From the NCBI GenBank assembly GCA_002243285.1, contig CP022585.1, forward strand, positions 4,018,641 to 4,082,640: a DNA stretch of 64,000 bases, read 5' to 3'. Source of the stretch: Candidatus Fluviicola riflensis (GTDB lineage Bacteria; Bacteroidota; Bacteroidia; Flavobacteriales_D; Crocinitomicaceae). Both the position numbers and the translations under genes were made by a program. Numbering within the stretch: the stretch's first letter is position 1; every line of letters starts with the position of its first letter. Positions 1-8,972 of this stretch are shown here, one piece after another. The notes beneath the pieces are model-generated. The model did no database searches. It had not been told where the DNA came from and saw only the letters and a program-made list of their open reading frames with translations.

Positions 1-1
1 G

Positions 2-799
2 AAGAAAATATCCTACACACGATTGCCGCTGCGTTTGGGTGAGGAAGTTTTTGAGAATGGGAAAATTAGTCCGAAAAAAGCGGAAGATTTCCTGAAGACT
101 ATGAAAGCGTTTGGATTGATCGCAAGCATTTTTGATGTTGAAAAAATTCGTGCCTGCGCCACTTCGGCCATGCGTGATGCGGAGAACGGAAACGAAATAA
201 TTCGTTCAATCAAAAAGGAAACCGATATTGAAATAGAGATTATTTCCGGTGATGAAGAGGCCCGATTAATCTTCGGAACGTTTGTTCTCCTGGATATTTC
301 AAAGGACAAACCTTATCTCGTAATTGATGTTGGCGGCGGTTCTACCGAAATCAATGTATTTGAGCACGGAGAACGTGTTGCAGCGAAATCATTCGATATT
401 GGTACTGTGCGAATGCTAAAAGGAAAGGTTGACAAAAAAGATTGGGAGGCAGTGCACGATTGGATTTCGGAAAATGTGGAACATGACCCACATACCGTCT
501 ATGCAACCGGAGGAAACATCAACAAAATTCACAAACTGCTTGGTATAAAAGAAAAATCGCCTGTCAGATTGAGTGATATGCAAACACTTTATGTCGATTT
601 ATCAGCGCTTTCGGTGAACCAGCGTATGGATCGTTACCAACTCAAACCTGATCGGGCTGATGTAATCGTTCCCGCTTTGGAAATCTTCACGTTTTGCATG
701 AAAGAACTGGGATGCAAAGAGTTATTTGTTCCAAAAATCGGTTTATCAGATGGGATGATCTATGATTTGCATCAACGTGGGTTGGTGGATAACAATTAA
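2..799 (+). CDS. Ppx/GppA family phosphatase (5' partial)
   Basis: Member of the exopolyphosphatase/guanosine pentaphosphate phosphatase family, which hydrolyses polyphosphate or pppGpp in the cytoplasm. The reading frame is open to the left edge of the window, and residues KKISYTRLPLRLGEEVF are typical of the segment that follows the first phosphate-binding loop, so roughly the first 40 residues lie outside. The second nucleotide-binding motif DVGGGSTE is present near visible residue 109, followed by an SFDIGTVR segment and the ATGGN motif near residue 172. The length of about 300 residues implied for the whole protein fits the short family form without the C-terminal HD domain. The TTG at position 23 is not a credible start because homologous sequence continues upstream. 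Whether the substrate is polyphosphate or pppGpp cannot be told from this fragment. Confidence 0.9.
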   Translation, partial: KKISYTRLPLRLGEEVFENGKISPKKAEDFLKTMKAFGLIASIFDVEKIRACATSAMRDAENGNEIIRSIKKETDIEIEIISGDEEARLIFGTFVLLDISKDKPYLVIDVGGGSTEINVFEHGERVAAKSFDIGTVRMLKGKVDKKDWEAVHDWISENVEHDPHTVYATGGNINKIHKLLGIKEKSPVRLSDMQTLYVDLSALSVNQRMDRYQLKPDRADVIVPALEIFTFCMKELGCKELFVPKIGLSDGMIYDLHQRGLVDNN

Positions 800-851
800 A
801 AGATGCTTCCACAAAATTATTTTTGAGTTTAATCATTTGAAAACCAAATGG

Positions 852-1027
852 ATAGTAATATTGCACTATTAATTTTTTAGTGTAACCATCTGTAAATCAG
901 TTGATTTACAGATTCTCGTGGTTCAAATTCTGTTTTTCAACGCGACATTTTTGGTGTGAGATTCCCCATAATTTGAATTCAATTATCTGGAAATCAAAAA
1001 CATAGTAATATTGCAATATTGATTTTT
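852..1027. repeat. Pair of 26-base direct repeats in the hemA upstream region
   Basis: The gene-free stretch 800-1141 holds two copies, 852-877 and 1002-1027, of an AT-rich 26-base sequence that differ at two positions by eye. They flank the palindrome at 890-911. The spacing of 150 bases and the location upstream of hemA suggest regulatory DNA, but no known motif is recognised. Near 1060-1082 the word ttctgaca also occurs twice. Confidence 0.6.
890..911. promoter_or_regulatory. 22-base palindrome upstream of hemA (possible operator)
   Basis: Two 10-base arms, ctgtaaatca and tgatttacag, are perfectly complementary and separated by only gt. The tight spacing and AT-rich arms look more like a dimeric-protein binding site than a transcription terminator; there is no T-tract. 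It lies about 230 bases ahead of hemA and 90 bases after the Ppx/GppA gene. Function is inferred only. Confidence 0.45.
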
Positions 1028-1141
1028 AACAATCTTGTTTATAACTATTCTAAATTGTGTGTTCTGACAGTATTCTGACAAATAATCGTCCGTCAATCAC
1101 GACTTTTGTGCTGTAGTTATTAAAAACTCAGGGAAACACAC

Positions 1142-2368
1142 GTGCTGACTCATTTTCATACCATCGCTTTTACACATCGCAACCTTGATGTTTCGGCTAT
1201 CGGAAAGCTTCATATTGAAGCTGAAAATCAGCTGGATCGTTTTAATCCGGTAAAAGAGCAACTGCACATCGGCGAATTACTTTTCCTGTCTACCTGCAAC
1301 CGCGTTGAATTCCTTCTGGTTGGTCCGCAGGCAGCTTCCATTGACTTTCTAACAACATTTTTCAAACAGCTTTACCCTGATTTCACCCAGGAAACAGTTG
1401 ATTTTTATGTGGCCAACGCTAGTGTTGTTTCCAATATCGAAGCAATCGATCATATTTTGAGGGTCGCTTCATCCATTGATTCATTGGTAATCGGTGAGCG
1501 AGAGATTATCACGCAAGTTCGCCATGCCTACGATGCCGCCCACAAAAATGGCTTTTCGGGTGATTTTATCCGGTTGCTGATCAAACATGTGATCCAAACT
1601 GCCAAACGCGTTTATACCGAAACCAAAATTTCGATGAAACCTGTTTCGGTTGTTTCCATTGCTTACCAGCGTTTGCAAGGCATGGATGTTCCTTCTGATG
1701 CACGCGTTTTGGTCGTTGGTGCCGGAGTTACCAATACCGCAATGTGCCGTTTCCTAAAAAAACACGGAATGTCTTCGTTTGTGGTATTCAACCGAACATT
1801 ATCCAAAGCACAAGCCCTCGCTGAAGAATTGGGTGGCTCAGCTTTTCCGTTGGACCAATTATCCGATCATACCGGCGGTTTCGATATTCTTGTAACATGC
1901 ACCGGAGCCGAAGAAACAATCATTACTCCGGAAATTTATAACACACTTCTTCAGGGCGATACAGCTCCGAAAGTCACTATAGACCTGGCATTACCGAATG
2001 ATATTCATGCAAGCGTCCACAAGCAATTTCCAACGCGCCAGATCTCGATCAATGTATTGCAAACCATTTCCGACAATCACTTGCAGGAACGTTCGCAGGA
2101 AATCGAGCACGTAGAAGCTATTTTAGCAGAAGCAATCGAATCATTCAGCCACTTGTTGAAACTGCGTCGCATTGAAATCGCGATGCGCCCGGTTCCGCAA
2201 ATGGTAAAAGACATCAAAGCAACGGCTTTCAATGACGTGTTCAAAACCGAATTGGAAAACATGGACGCCAACTCGAAAGAACTGCTCGAAAAAATCGTTG
2301 GCTACATGGAGAAAAAATACATGAGCATGCCCATGAAAATGGCCAAAGAAATCCTTATTAAACATTAA
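1142..2368 (+). CDS. hemA: Glutamyl-tRNA reductase
   Basis: Catalyses the NADPH-dependent reduction of glutamyl-tRNA to glutamate-1-semialdehyde, the first step of C5-pathway tetrapyrrole synthesis in the cytoplasm. The protein has 408 residues, the usual length. The catalytic cysteine is visible as C52 in the motif STCNRVE, followed by the conserved GEREIITQVRHAY segment, a Rossmann NADPH-binding stretch VLVVGAGVTN and a C-terminal helical dimerisation region. The start is GTG at 1142; no ATG lies in a better position and the N-terminal FHTIAFTH segment matches the family. It leads a compact hemA-hemC-hemD cluster with 7 bases to hemC. The 341-base upstream region holds a palindrome and direct repeats that may regulate it. 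Confidence 0.96.
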   Translation: MLTHFHTIAFTHRNLDVSAIGKLHIEAENQLDRFNPVKEQLHIGELLFLSTCNRVEFLLVGPQAASIDFLTTFFKQLYPDFTQETVDFYVANASVVSNIEAIDHILRVASSIDSLVIGEREIITQVRHAYDAAHKNGFSGDFIRLLIKHVIQTAKRVYTETKISMKPVSVVSIAYQRLQGMDVPSDARVLVVGAGVTNTAMCRFLKKHGMSSFVVFNRTLSKAQALAEELGGSAFPLDQLSDHTGGFDILVTCTGAEETIITPEIYNTLLQGDTAPKVTIDLALPNDIHASVHKQFPTRQISINVLQTISDNHLQERSQEIEHVEAILAEAIESFSHLLKLRRIEIAMRPVPQMVKDIKATAFNDVFKTELENMDANSKELLEKIVGYMEKKYMSMPMKMAKEILIKH

Positions 2369-2375
2369 ATTTTCT

Positions 2376-3278
2376 ATGCTTTCAATCCGAATTGGTTCCC
2401 GCGGCAGTGATCTTGCATTGTGGCAGGCCAACCACGTGAAACAACAACTCGAAGCACTTGGTGCCGAAGTTTCTATTACTGTTATCAAAACACAGGGCGA
2501 TCAGATTCAGCACCTGAGCTTTGATAAACTGGAAGGAAAAGGATTCTTTACCAAAGAAATCGAACAGGCGCTCCTCGATAATGAGATCGATCTGGCTGTC
2601 CATTCACACAAGGATTTGGAAACAACACCTCCCGAAGGATTGATCATTGCTGCAGTTTCCGAACGCGAACATCCTTCCGATGTGTTACTGATTCATCCGC
2701 GTGCGGTAGACACGACGCAACACTGGAATCTTAAGCAGAAAGCAGTAGTGGGAACATCATCTGCCCGCCGGAAATCGCAGCTCGTCGCTTTTAGAGACGA
2801 TACGGCGATCAAGGATTTACGTGGAAATGTACCGACACGTTTGCAAAAACTCATCGACGGGGAATACGACGCTATTTTATTGGCGAAAGCCGGTTTGGAC
2901 CGCTTGAACCTTGATCTGTCTGCGGTTCACGTTGAAGTATTGGATCCGGAAGAATTTATTCCCGCCCCAGCTCAAGGAGTTTTGGCCTTGCAAATTCGCG
3001 AAACCGACACCGGTTTGTTTGAATTCATGCAGGCGTTGCATCATCCGGATGTTCAGGCACGTATCATTATGGAACGAACCGTTTTGAATCGTCTCCAAGG
3101 TGGTTGTCAGCTTCCGTTGGGCGTTTATTGTCCGGAAGAAGGACGATTATTGGTTTCGTATGCCGAAGCCTGGGAAGACGGTGCGCAGTGGTTCCAGTTT
3201 GAAGGCCCGCATGATTTGGAAATGGTTGATGTGGTACTCGACGCTTTGTTGACACCCGAAGAAGAAGATGAAGACTAA
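2376..3278 (+). CDS. hemC: Porphobilinogen deaminase (hydroxymethylbilane synthase)
   Basis: Polymerises four porphobilinogen molecules into hydroxymethylbilane in heme synthesis. The 300-residue protein begins IRIGSRGSDLALWQA, the standard N-terminus. It contains the VGTSSARRKSQL and DLRGNVPTRL motifs and the cofactor-binding cysteine C244 in the GGCQLPLG loop that carries the dipyrromethane group. The start ATG follows hemA by 7 bases and the end overlaps hemD by 11 bases, so the three genes are very likely co-transcribed and perhaps translationally coupled. Nothing in the sequence looks truncated or unusual. Confidence 0.97.
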   Translation: MLSIRIGSRGSDLALWQANHVKQQLEALGAEVSITVIKTQGDQIQHLSFDKLEGKGFFTKEIEQALLDNEIDLAVHSHKDLETTPPEGLIIAAVSEREHPSDVLLIHPRAVDTTQHWNLKQKAVVGTSSARRKSQLVAFRDDTAIKDLRGNVPTRLQKLIDGEYDAILLAKAGLDRLNLDLSAVHVEVLDPEEFIPAPAQGVLALQIRETDTGLFEFMQALHHPDVQARIIMERTVLNRLQGGCQLPLGVYCPEEGRLLVSYAEAWEDGAQWFQFEGPHDLEMVDVVLDALLTPEEEDED

Positions 3279-3927
3279 ACTCTTCTTTTCGGGAATTGCA
3301 AAACCAGGCGGAGCATTGATTTCATTCTGTGAAAATGCCGGTTGGGAATTAACGCAACAACCGCTTATTCGTTTCGAAAAATTGCTTTTTACACTTCCTG
3401 AAAACTTCGATGTCGTTTTTTTTTCAAGCCCGAGAAGTGTTGATTATTTTTTTAGTGAAAACTCATTGAATAGTTCCTGTAAAATTGCTTGTATAGGAAG
3501 TGGAACAGCCATAGCAATTAAAGCAATAAACTTAACCCCTGATTTTATAGGTTCAAATTCCGGGAACCCTGAATCAGTTGGTAAAGAATTTTTAGAATGG
3601 CTGGGAAACAGGACTGTTTTATTTCCATTGGCCAAAAACTCAAATGAAACCATTGTTAAAAACATTCCTGATAATCAAAAAATGATTGTTCGTTGTTATG
3701 AGACAATTTTGGTTGAAAAGACCCTAAACCAACACGATACTTATGTCTTTACAAGTCCAAGCAACGTCACTTCTTTTCTAAAATCAAATACGTTTCCTGA
3801 AAAAGCTAAACTCATCGCCTGGGGAACAACCACCGCCGCTAAAATGCGTGAATTTGGTTTGGAACCAATTGCCATTTTGAATGAATCTTCCGAAATCGCC
3901 CTGGTGGAAGTGCTGAGGAATATCTAA
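3268..3927 (+). CDS. hemD: Uroporphyrinogen-III synthase
   Basis: Cyclises hydroxymethylbilane to uroporphyrinogen III. This family is poorly conserved; the call rests on the 219-residue length, on position directly after and overlapping hemC, and on family features: an N-terminal FSGIAKPGG segment, FFSSPRSVDYFF in the middle of domain 1, GSGTAIAIKA, a YVFTSPSNVTSFL segment and the C-terminal WGTTTAAKMREFGLEP. Base composition is more AT-rich than in hemA and hemC, which is common for this fast-evolving gene. Later heme genes are not in the window. Confidence 0.88.
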   Translation: MKTKLFFSGIAKPGGALISFCENAGWELTQQPLIRFEKLLFTLPENFDVVFFSSPRSVDYFFSENSLNSSCKIACIGSGTAIAIKAINLTPDFIGSNSGNPESVGKEFLEWLGNRTVLFPLAKNSNETIVKNIPDNQKMIVRCYETILVEKTLNQHDTYVFTSPSNVTSFLKSNTFPEKAKLIAWGTTTAAKMREFGLEPIAILNESSEIALVEVLRNI

Positions 3928-3940
3928 GACTAGTCACTTC

Positions 3941-4050
3941 ACTATCCGCCAGCGGATAGTCCTATATCTGTGAAAATCCGTGTCATCTGTGGCAAATAAA
4001 TACGGTGAGTCCGTTAGGCGAGCAAAAAATCTGCGCATCTGTGGTAAACA
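3941..4050. repeat. Composite intergenic repeat, copy 1
   Basis: The gap between hemD and the next gene starts with a perfect 9-base hairpin at 3941-3960 (actatccgc and gcggatagt, 2-base loop). It continues with phrases found elsewhere in the window: gagtccgttaggcgagc at 4007-4023 recurs exactly at 62761-62777, and aaaatctgcgcatctgtgg near 4026-4044 recurs near 22333-22351. The phrase atctgtgg also occurs at 3984-3992. No reading frame with homology covers it, so it is treated as a dispersed non-coding element. Confidence 0.65.
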
Positions 4051-4117
4051 TTGTCATACTTGTCTTGTGTGTCACAACAAAAACTCTTATATTCAAGTAA
4101 CCAATCACTTGGATTAT

Positions 4118-4477
4118 ATGACAATGACACAACAGGAACTAGGGATTTACGGCGAGCAACTTGCCCAAAAACACTTACTAAAGGCAGGCTACACCATTCG
4201 CACAGTCAACTACCGATACATCAAATATGAAATCGACATCGTAGCCGAAAAAGAAGACAAAATAATTGTAGTTGAAGTAAAAACCCGCCAAACAGCCGAG
4301 ATCGGAGAGCCGTGGATGGCAGTGACGCGTCGCAAGCAACGACAAATCATCACCTGTGCCGATCATTACATCCAATCGCGCGATCTTCCCAACGAAGTGC
4401 GATTCGATATCATTTCCATTGTTCACAATAACTTCCGCACCGATTTGCAGCATATTGTGGATGCCTTTTCAACCTGA
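4118..4477 (+). CDS. YraN family (UPF0102) endonuclease-like protein
   Basis: Small protein of the UPF0102/YraN family with a restriction-endonuclease-like fold; its cellular role is not well established. The 119-residue product begins MTMTQQELGIYGEQLAQKHL, the normal N-terminus, and shows the family core Y-x-EIDIVAEKEDKIIVVEVKTR, in which the D, E and K of the D-ExK arrangement are visible. The open frame continues 46 codons upstream to 3980, but that extension is translated intergenic repeat, so ATG 4118 was chosen. It stands 190 bases after hemD and is probably transcribed separately. No obvious ribosome binding site precedes it, which is normal for the phylum. Confidence 0.88.
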   Translation: MTMTQQELGIYGEQLAQKHLLKAGYTIRTVNYRYIKYEIDIVAEKEDKIIVVEVKTRQTAEIGEPWMAVTRRKQRQIITCADHYIQSRDLPNEVRFDIISIVHNNFRTDLQHIVDAFST

Positions 4478-4498
4478 TTACCTCCATTTAACCGTTGG

Positions 4499-5167
4499 CT
4501 AAAAACGATATCCCAACCCGATTGAAATTATCTTTTTTACATCGGATTCAACTATTGTAGGTTGGTTATAAACCAATTCTACATCCTGAGTATCATTGTT
4601 TTTAAAAATCGCTTTGTGGAAAAGAAGTCCAAACCCAAGCCCCCCGTTAATCATGCCATATAACCCTTTCCAAATAGTTATTTCCGTACCCAATCCACCA
4701 TAGACATATAAAGATTGGTAAAACGCTCTCGTCTCTAGATTGAAGGAATGATCAAAAAGAGGCGGCGCGTCATTGGGTGTAGGTTCAGTGTGATCAAAAT
4801 AATGCCTTGAAAGGCGAAAAGTACGTGCATACTCTAAATTGATGCAAACATTCGGGTTGAGCCACTTGTGCTCCTTTAATGGTGAATAACGGTATCCTGC
4901 ATCGATGATGAATTCACTCAAGTGATCAAACCGAGTCTTGTATGACTTGTAATCGGAATGATTCATTCGGCTAAATGTGAGACGAGGTCCTACATAAAAT
5001 TGGTGTTTTTTGACATCAACTGTGAGTATAGGAGTTATTCCGTTGTCGTACAAATCTGAAAAAACGGCTTGCAAACCTACTCCAAATATTACTTTTTTGG
5101 AAGCTTCCTGAGATAAAACTGCAGTGAATGAACACGTTGAGATTAGGATGACAGTTAGAAGGCGCAT
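4499..5167 (-). CDS. Secreted outer-membrane beta-barrel-like protein
   Basis: Not assigned to a named family. The 222-residue product starts with a signal peptide ending near TAVLSQ, then alternating hydrophobic/polar strands rich in aromatic residues such as HQFYVGPRLTFSRMNHSDY. It ends in GLGYRF, where the terminal aromatic residue is typical of outer-membrane barrels. An 8-10 strand barrel in the outer membrane is the simplest reading. It is convergent with the YraN gene, with 21 bases between the two ends, and divergent from the pseudouridine synthase gene. Function is unknown. Confidence 0.7.
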   Translation of the reverse strand: MRLLTVILISTCSFTAVLSQEASKKVIFGVGLQAVFSDLYDNGITPILTVDVKKHQFYVGPRLTFSRMNHSDYKSYKTRFDHLSEFIIDAGYRYSPLKEHKWLNPNVCINLEYARTFRLSRHYFDHTEPTPNDAPPLFDHSFNLETRAFYQSLYVYGGLGTEITIWKGLYGMINGGLGFGLLFHKAIFKNNDTQDVELVYNQPTIVESDVKKIISIGLGYRF

Positions 5168-5301
5168 GATGATCGGGTTTATCCATTAACGGACCGATTA
5201 AGGCGATATTGTGGTTCATAAAGAAATGGAACACCAATTGGTACTCTTGATTCAAATCAACCCTGATAGACGGTTTGTAACCTAATTTACCTAAAATGCG
5301 T

Positions 5302-5309
5302 TATCTTTG
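5302..5309 (+). promoter_or_regulatory. TAnnTTTG promoter box for the pseudouridine synthase gene
   Basis: The sequence tatctttg matches the Bacteroidota -7 consensus TAnnTTTG. A tttg at 5274-5277 may be the upstream -33 element, although the 24-base spacer is longer than usual. Confidence 0.6.
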
Positions 5310-5323
5310 TCCCGACCACCGAA

Positions 5324-5329
5324 AGGAGG
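5324..5329 (+). promoter_or_regulatory. Strong Shine-Dalgarno sequence aggagg
   Basis: A perfect aggagg lies 12 bases before ATG 5342 and 21 before ATG 5351. Such a site is rare in this window, where most starts lack a recognisable one. It favours the upstream ATG. Confidence 0.5.
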
Positions 5330-5341
5330 CCTTATTAATTT

Positions 5342-6322
5342 ATGCTCGTGATGAACACAAGAAAACCGAGTGGTGGTGCCAAAAAGCTCGCTGCAAAAGG
5401 TAGAACTACCGGATCTGCCCCTTCAAAATCAAGAACCTCAGGTTCTTCAGCTCCCAAGAAATTTGCTGATCGCAAACCCTTCGACAAGAAATTTACCGAT
5501 CAGAAAGTAACCGACAGAAAAGTTAAACCCGAAGAGGAAGGTGATGTGCGTAAACCGCATTTTCCACCGAAAGTACGCAAAGGCGATCCGCTTCCTTCGT
5601 TTAACGAAGATGAGATCCGTTTGAACAAATACCTTTCCAATGCAGGAGTGTGCTCACGCCGTGAAGCCGATGTACTCATTCAAAGTGGTGTGGTTAGCAT
5701 CAACGGAACAGTGGTAACCGAAATGGGTTACAAAGTGAAAAAAGGCGATTCCGTTCAATACGACGGTGAAACGATCAATGCCGAAACCAAACGTTACGTG
5801 TTGCTCAATAAACCGAAAGATTTCATTACCACCATGGACGATCCATGGGGGCGAAAAACCGTAATGGGATTGGTCATGAAAGCTTGTAAAGAACGCATTT
5901 ACCCGGTTGGAAGGCTTGATCGCGATACAACAGGCTTGTTATTGTTTACCAACGACGGAGATTTGGCAAAGAAATTGACGCATCCCCGTTATGAGGCTAA
6001 AAAGATCTACCATGTTGAGGCTAATCGTCCGGTGAGTAAAGAACACCTCGAGGAACTGATGAAAGGAATTGAGCTCGATGACGGTTTGATCAAATGTGAC
6101 CAGGCGGAATATGTGAAAGACGGAGCTTCGGCACGTGAAGTGGGTATTGAAATTCATTCGGGCAAAAATCGTATTGTGCGACGGATGTTCGAAAAACTGG
6201 GCTACGAAGTGGTGAAACTGGACCGCGTACAATTTGCAAGCCTCACCAAAAAAGATCTTCCGCGCGGTTTTTACCGACATCTGACAGATAAAGAAGTTGC
6301 ATTTTTAAAGATGACTAAATAA
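5342..6322 (+). CDS. rRNA pseudouridine synthase (RluB/RsuA family)
   Basis: Converts uridine to pseudouridine in ribosomal RNA. The 326-residue protein has a lysine-, serine- and proline-rich disordered N-terminus of about 85 residues, then an S4 RNA-binding domain (IRLNKYLSNAGVCSRREAD) and the catalytic domain with GRLDRDTTGLLLF, where the active-site aspartate is D193. The C-terminus has the conserved GKNRIVRRMFEKLGYEV motif. The basic extension is common in Bacteroidota orthologues and absent from the E. coli proteins. ATG 5342 is preferred over 5351 because of the aggagg site. Whether 23S or 16S RNA is the target cannot be read with certainty; RluB-like is more likely. Confidence 0.92.
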   Translation: MLVMNTRKPSGGAKKLAAKGRTTGSAPSKSRTSGSSAPKKFADRKPFDKKFTDQKVTDRKVKPEEEGDVRKPHFPPKVRKGDPLPSFNEDEIRLNKYLSNAGVCSRREADVLIQSGVVSINGTVVTEMGYKVKKGDSVQYDGETINAETKRYVLLNKPKDFITTMDDPWGRKTVMGLVMKACKERIYPVGRLDRDTTGLLLFTNDGDLAKKLTHPRYEAKKIYHVEANRPVSKEHLEELMKGIELDDGLIKCDQAEYVKDGASAREVGIEIHSGKNRIVRRMFEKLGYEVVKLDRVQFASLTKKDLPRGFYRHLTDKEVAFLKMTK

Positions 6323-6340
6323 ATGAACTGATCAACCACC

Positions 6341-7213
6341 ATGAAAAAATTACTTCTCCTTCTCCTTTTGTTGTGTTCAACACTTGTAGTTAATGCTCAG
6401 GTGAGTAAACACAAAAAGAAACATAGTACGGCCGCCGGAACCTTATTTTTTTATTGGGGTTACAATCGTTCGTATTATACGCATTCCAATATTCGGTTTA
6501 TCGGCCCGGATTACGATTTTAAGCTGAAAAACGTGGCAGCCTATGATCGCCCGGATAAGTTCAGAGCAAGCCTTTATTTTAATCCGGCAACCATTACCAT
6601 TCCGCAATACAATGCGCGGATTGGTTATTACCTGCGGGATAAATGGGCTATTTCGTTTGGCGTTGACCATTATAAATACGTCATGGCAGACCACAACGAA
6701 GTCTTGCTCGATGGGTATATTGCTGCCGGTTTGGATACAAACTGGTCAGGAAATTACGACGATGAGCCGGTTGTTACTAACGCCAAAGATTTTCATTACG
6801 AAAACACCAACGGCGCCAACTTTTTACGTTTTGAAGTCATGCGTTCATTCGATTTGTTTGAATTAGGTTCTCAGCGTCAATTGGCTTTAACAGGTAATCT
6901 GGGTGCTAGTGTGGGTCCTGTACTTACTTATACTGATCTAAATTTTGCACAGCTACATACCTTTGCCGCACCTTCGATTTCGGGTTATGGAGTGGGAATC
7001 AACGGGAGCTTGCGTCTTGAGTTTTTCCGCCATTTCTTTGTTTCCATGGAATCCGGCTTAGGATTACTTCATCTGGTACATGTGCGCACCCGAACCGGTG
7101 ACCGCGATCAGTTTGCCCGACACAAGTTCGGTTTTTCATCCTATTTCGCTACTGTGGGAGGGATCTTTTATTTACGTCCGAAAAATGGCTGTGATAGTTG
7201 CCCGAATTGGTAA
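6341..7213 (+). CDS. Secreted outer-membrane protein of unknown function
   Basis: A 290-residue product with a clear signal peptide (leucine-rich core, cleavage after VVNAQ), a short basic stretch KHKKKH, and then alternating beta-strand sequence rich in tyrosine and phenylalanine with glycine turns. The distal part SLRLEFFRHFFVSMESGLG resembles transmembrane beta-hairpins. The protein ends with a two-cysteine tail CDSCPNW, which is unusual for a barrel and may bind a metal or form a disulfide. It follows the pseudouridine synthase gene by 18 bases in the same direction. No specific family is recognised. Confidence 0.7.
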   Translation: MKKLLLLLLLLCSTLVVNAQVSKHKKKHSTAAGTLFFYWGYNRSYYTHSNIRFIGPDYDFKLKNVAAYDRPDKFRASLYFNPATITIPQYNARIGYYLRDKWAISFGVDHYKYVMADHNEVLLDGYIAAGLDTNWSGNYDDEPVVTNAKDFHYENTNGANFLRFEVMRSFDLFELGSQRQLALTGNLGASVGPVLTYTDLNFAQLHTFAAPSISGYGVGINGSLRLEFFRHFFVSMESGLGLLHLVHVRTRTGDRDQFARHKFGFSSYFATVGGIFYLRPKNGCDSCPNW

Positions 7214-7218
7214 CTTTG
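7211..7218 (+). promoter_or_regulatory. TAnnTTTG promoter box ahead of lysS
   Basis: The sequence taactttg fits the -7 consensus and overlaps the TAA stop of the preceding gene. It would give lysS its own transcript with a leader of about 45-50 bases. No clear -33 element was found. Confidence 0.5.
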
Positions 7219-7268
7219 CGTTCTTTTGTAAGGCCCACGGCTTTGCGTCATTTTAAATTAAGCAAACA

Positions 7269-8972
7269 ATGAGTGTAAACGAACTCTCAGAACTGGAAAG
7301 ACAGCGACGTCAATCGTTGCAGAAATTAAGAGAATTAGGCATCGAGCCTTATCCTGCCGATTTATACCCGGTGAGCGATAAAGCCGATGACATCAAAACA
7401 AACTACCAGGAAGGTAAAACCGTTTGCCTGGCAGGCCGCATGATGAGCAATCGCGATATGGGGAAAGCCTCTTTCGCTGAATTGCAGGATTCCACAGGTC
7501 GTATTCAACTGTATATAAACCGCGACGAAATCTGTCCGGAAGAAGATAAAACCGGTTACAATACCGTATTCAAGAAATTGCTTGATCTCGGTGATTTTAT
7601 CGGGGTGAAAGGCCATGTGTTCAAAACACAGGTGGGCGAAATTTCGATCCACGTGAAAGAACTCACCTTATTGAGCAAAGCATTGAAACCGCTTCCGTTG
7701 CCTAAAACAGACAAAGAAGGGAATATTCATGATGGATTTACCGATCCTGAAATGCGTTACCGTCAGCGTTATGCTGATTTGGCGGTGAATCCGCACGTGA
7801 AAGAGATTTTCGTGAAACGTACCAAACTCTTCAATGCCATGCGTCAATTTTTCAATGATGCAGGTTACATGGAAGTGGAAACACCTGTTTTGCAGGCTAT
7901 TCCAGGTGGTGCTGCCGCACGTCCATTCGTCACGCATCACAACGCGTTGGATATTCCGCTTTACATGCGAATTGCCAATGAGTTGTACCTGAAACGCCTC
8001 ATCGTTGGTGGTTTCGACGGTGTATATGAGTTTTCCAAAAACTTCCGTAACGAAGGAATGGACCGTACTCACAATCCGGAATTTACCGCCATGGAAATCT
8101 ATGTGGCTTACAAAGATTACAACTGGATGATGGATTTCACCGAGCGCTTATTGGAGTATTGTGCAATCGCAGTAAACGGTACTTCCGAAGCGACGTTTGG
8201 CGAGCACACAATCAATTTCAAAGCACCTTACAAACGCGTAACCATGCGTCAGTCAATCATCGATTTCACCGGATTCGACATTGCCGGAAAAAGCGAAGAT
8301 GAATTGCGTGCCGCTGCCCGGGGAATGAACATCACCGTGGATGAAACCATGGGGAAAGGAAAATTAATCGATGAGATTTTCGGTGGAAAATGTGAAGGAA
8401 ATTACATCCAGCCGACGTTCATCACCGATTACCCGAAAGAAATGTCGCCGTTGTGCAAAGTACACCGCAACGATCCGGAACTCACCGAACGCTTTGAACT
8501 CATGGTGTGCGGAAAAGAAGTTGCCAATGCGTATTCCGAATTAAATGACCCGATTGACCAGCGCGAGCGCTTCGAAGAACAGGTACGTTTATCCGAAAAG
8601 GGTGACGACGAAGCCATGTTCATTGACCAGGATTTCCTGCGTGCGCTCGAATACGGAATGCCGCCAACAAGTGGTTTGGGTATCGGTATGGACCGCCTGA
8701 TCATGTATCTTACAAATAATCCGTCGATCCAGGAAGTATTATTCTTCCCGCAAATGCGTCCTGAAACAAAATCGGTGAAAATTGTATTGAACGACAATGA
8801 AAAACTGATTTTCGACATCGTGCAACGCGAAAAAAGCATGGAACTCAGTACTTTGAAAGAACAGGTAAACCTCAGCAACAAAGCGTGGGATACCAGTATC
8901 AAAGGCCTGACGAAGAATGGGTTGCTGAAAGTAACGAAGACGGATGAAGCATTGATCGTGGATTTAGTATAA
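7269..8972 (+). CDS. lysS: Lysyl-tRNA synthetase, class II
   Basis: Charges tRNA-Lys with lysine. The 567-residue enzyme has an N-terminal OB-fold anticodon-binding domain (about residues 55-150) and a class II catalytic core with the motif-2 region FRNEGMDRTHNPEFTAMEIY and the motif-3 region GLGIGMDRLIM. After the usual end near LFFPQMRPE, where E. coli LysS stops, there is an extra tail of about 70 residues. Its pattern (EKSMELSTLKEQVNLSNKAWDTSIKGL) suggests a winged-helix fold, a feature seen in Bacteroidota LysS. It is flanked by its own promoter box and, immediately after the stop codon, by a large inverted repeat. Confidence 0.97.
   Translation: MSVNELSELERQRRQSLQKLRELGIEPYPADLYPVSDKADDIKTNYQEGKTVCLAGRMMSNRDMGKASFAELQDSTGRIQLYINRDEICPEEDKTGYNTVFKKLLDLGDFIGVKGHVFKTQVGEISIHVKELTLLSKALKPLPLPKTDKEGNIHDGFTDPEMRYRQRYADLAVNPHVKEIFVKRTKLFNAMRQFFNDAGYMEVETPVLQAIPGGAAARPFVTHHNALDIPLYMRIANELYLKRLIVGGFDGVYEFSKNFRNEGMDRTHNPEFTAMEIYVAYKDYNWMMDFTERLLEYCAIAVNGTSEATFGEHTINFKAPYKRVTMRQSIIDFTGFDIAGKSEDELRAAARGMNITVDETMGKGKLIDEIFGGKCEGNYIQPTFITDYPKEMSPLCKVHRNDPELTERFELMVCGKEVANAYSELNDPIDQRERFEEQVRLSEKGDDEAMFIDQDFLRALEYGMPPTSGLGIGMDRLIMYLTNNPSIQEVLFFPQMRPETKSVKIVLNDNEKLIFDIVQREKSMELSTLKEQVNLSNKAWDTSIKGLTKNGLLKVTKTDEALIVDLV

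Noticed and set aside
3980..4117. N-terminal extension of the YraN-type gene including several cysteines (CGKHCHTCLVCH)
   Set aside because: It looks like a zinc finger, but it is a translation of the composite intergenic repeat; the normal family N-terminus begins at ATG 4118.
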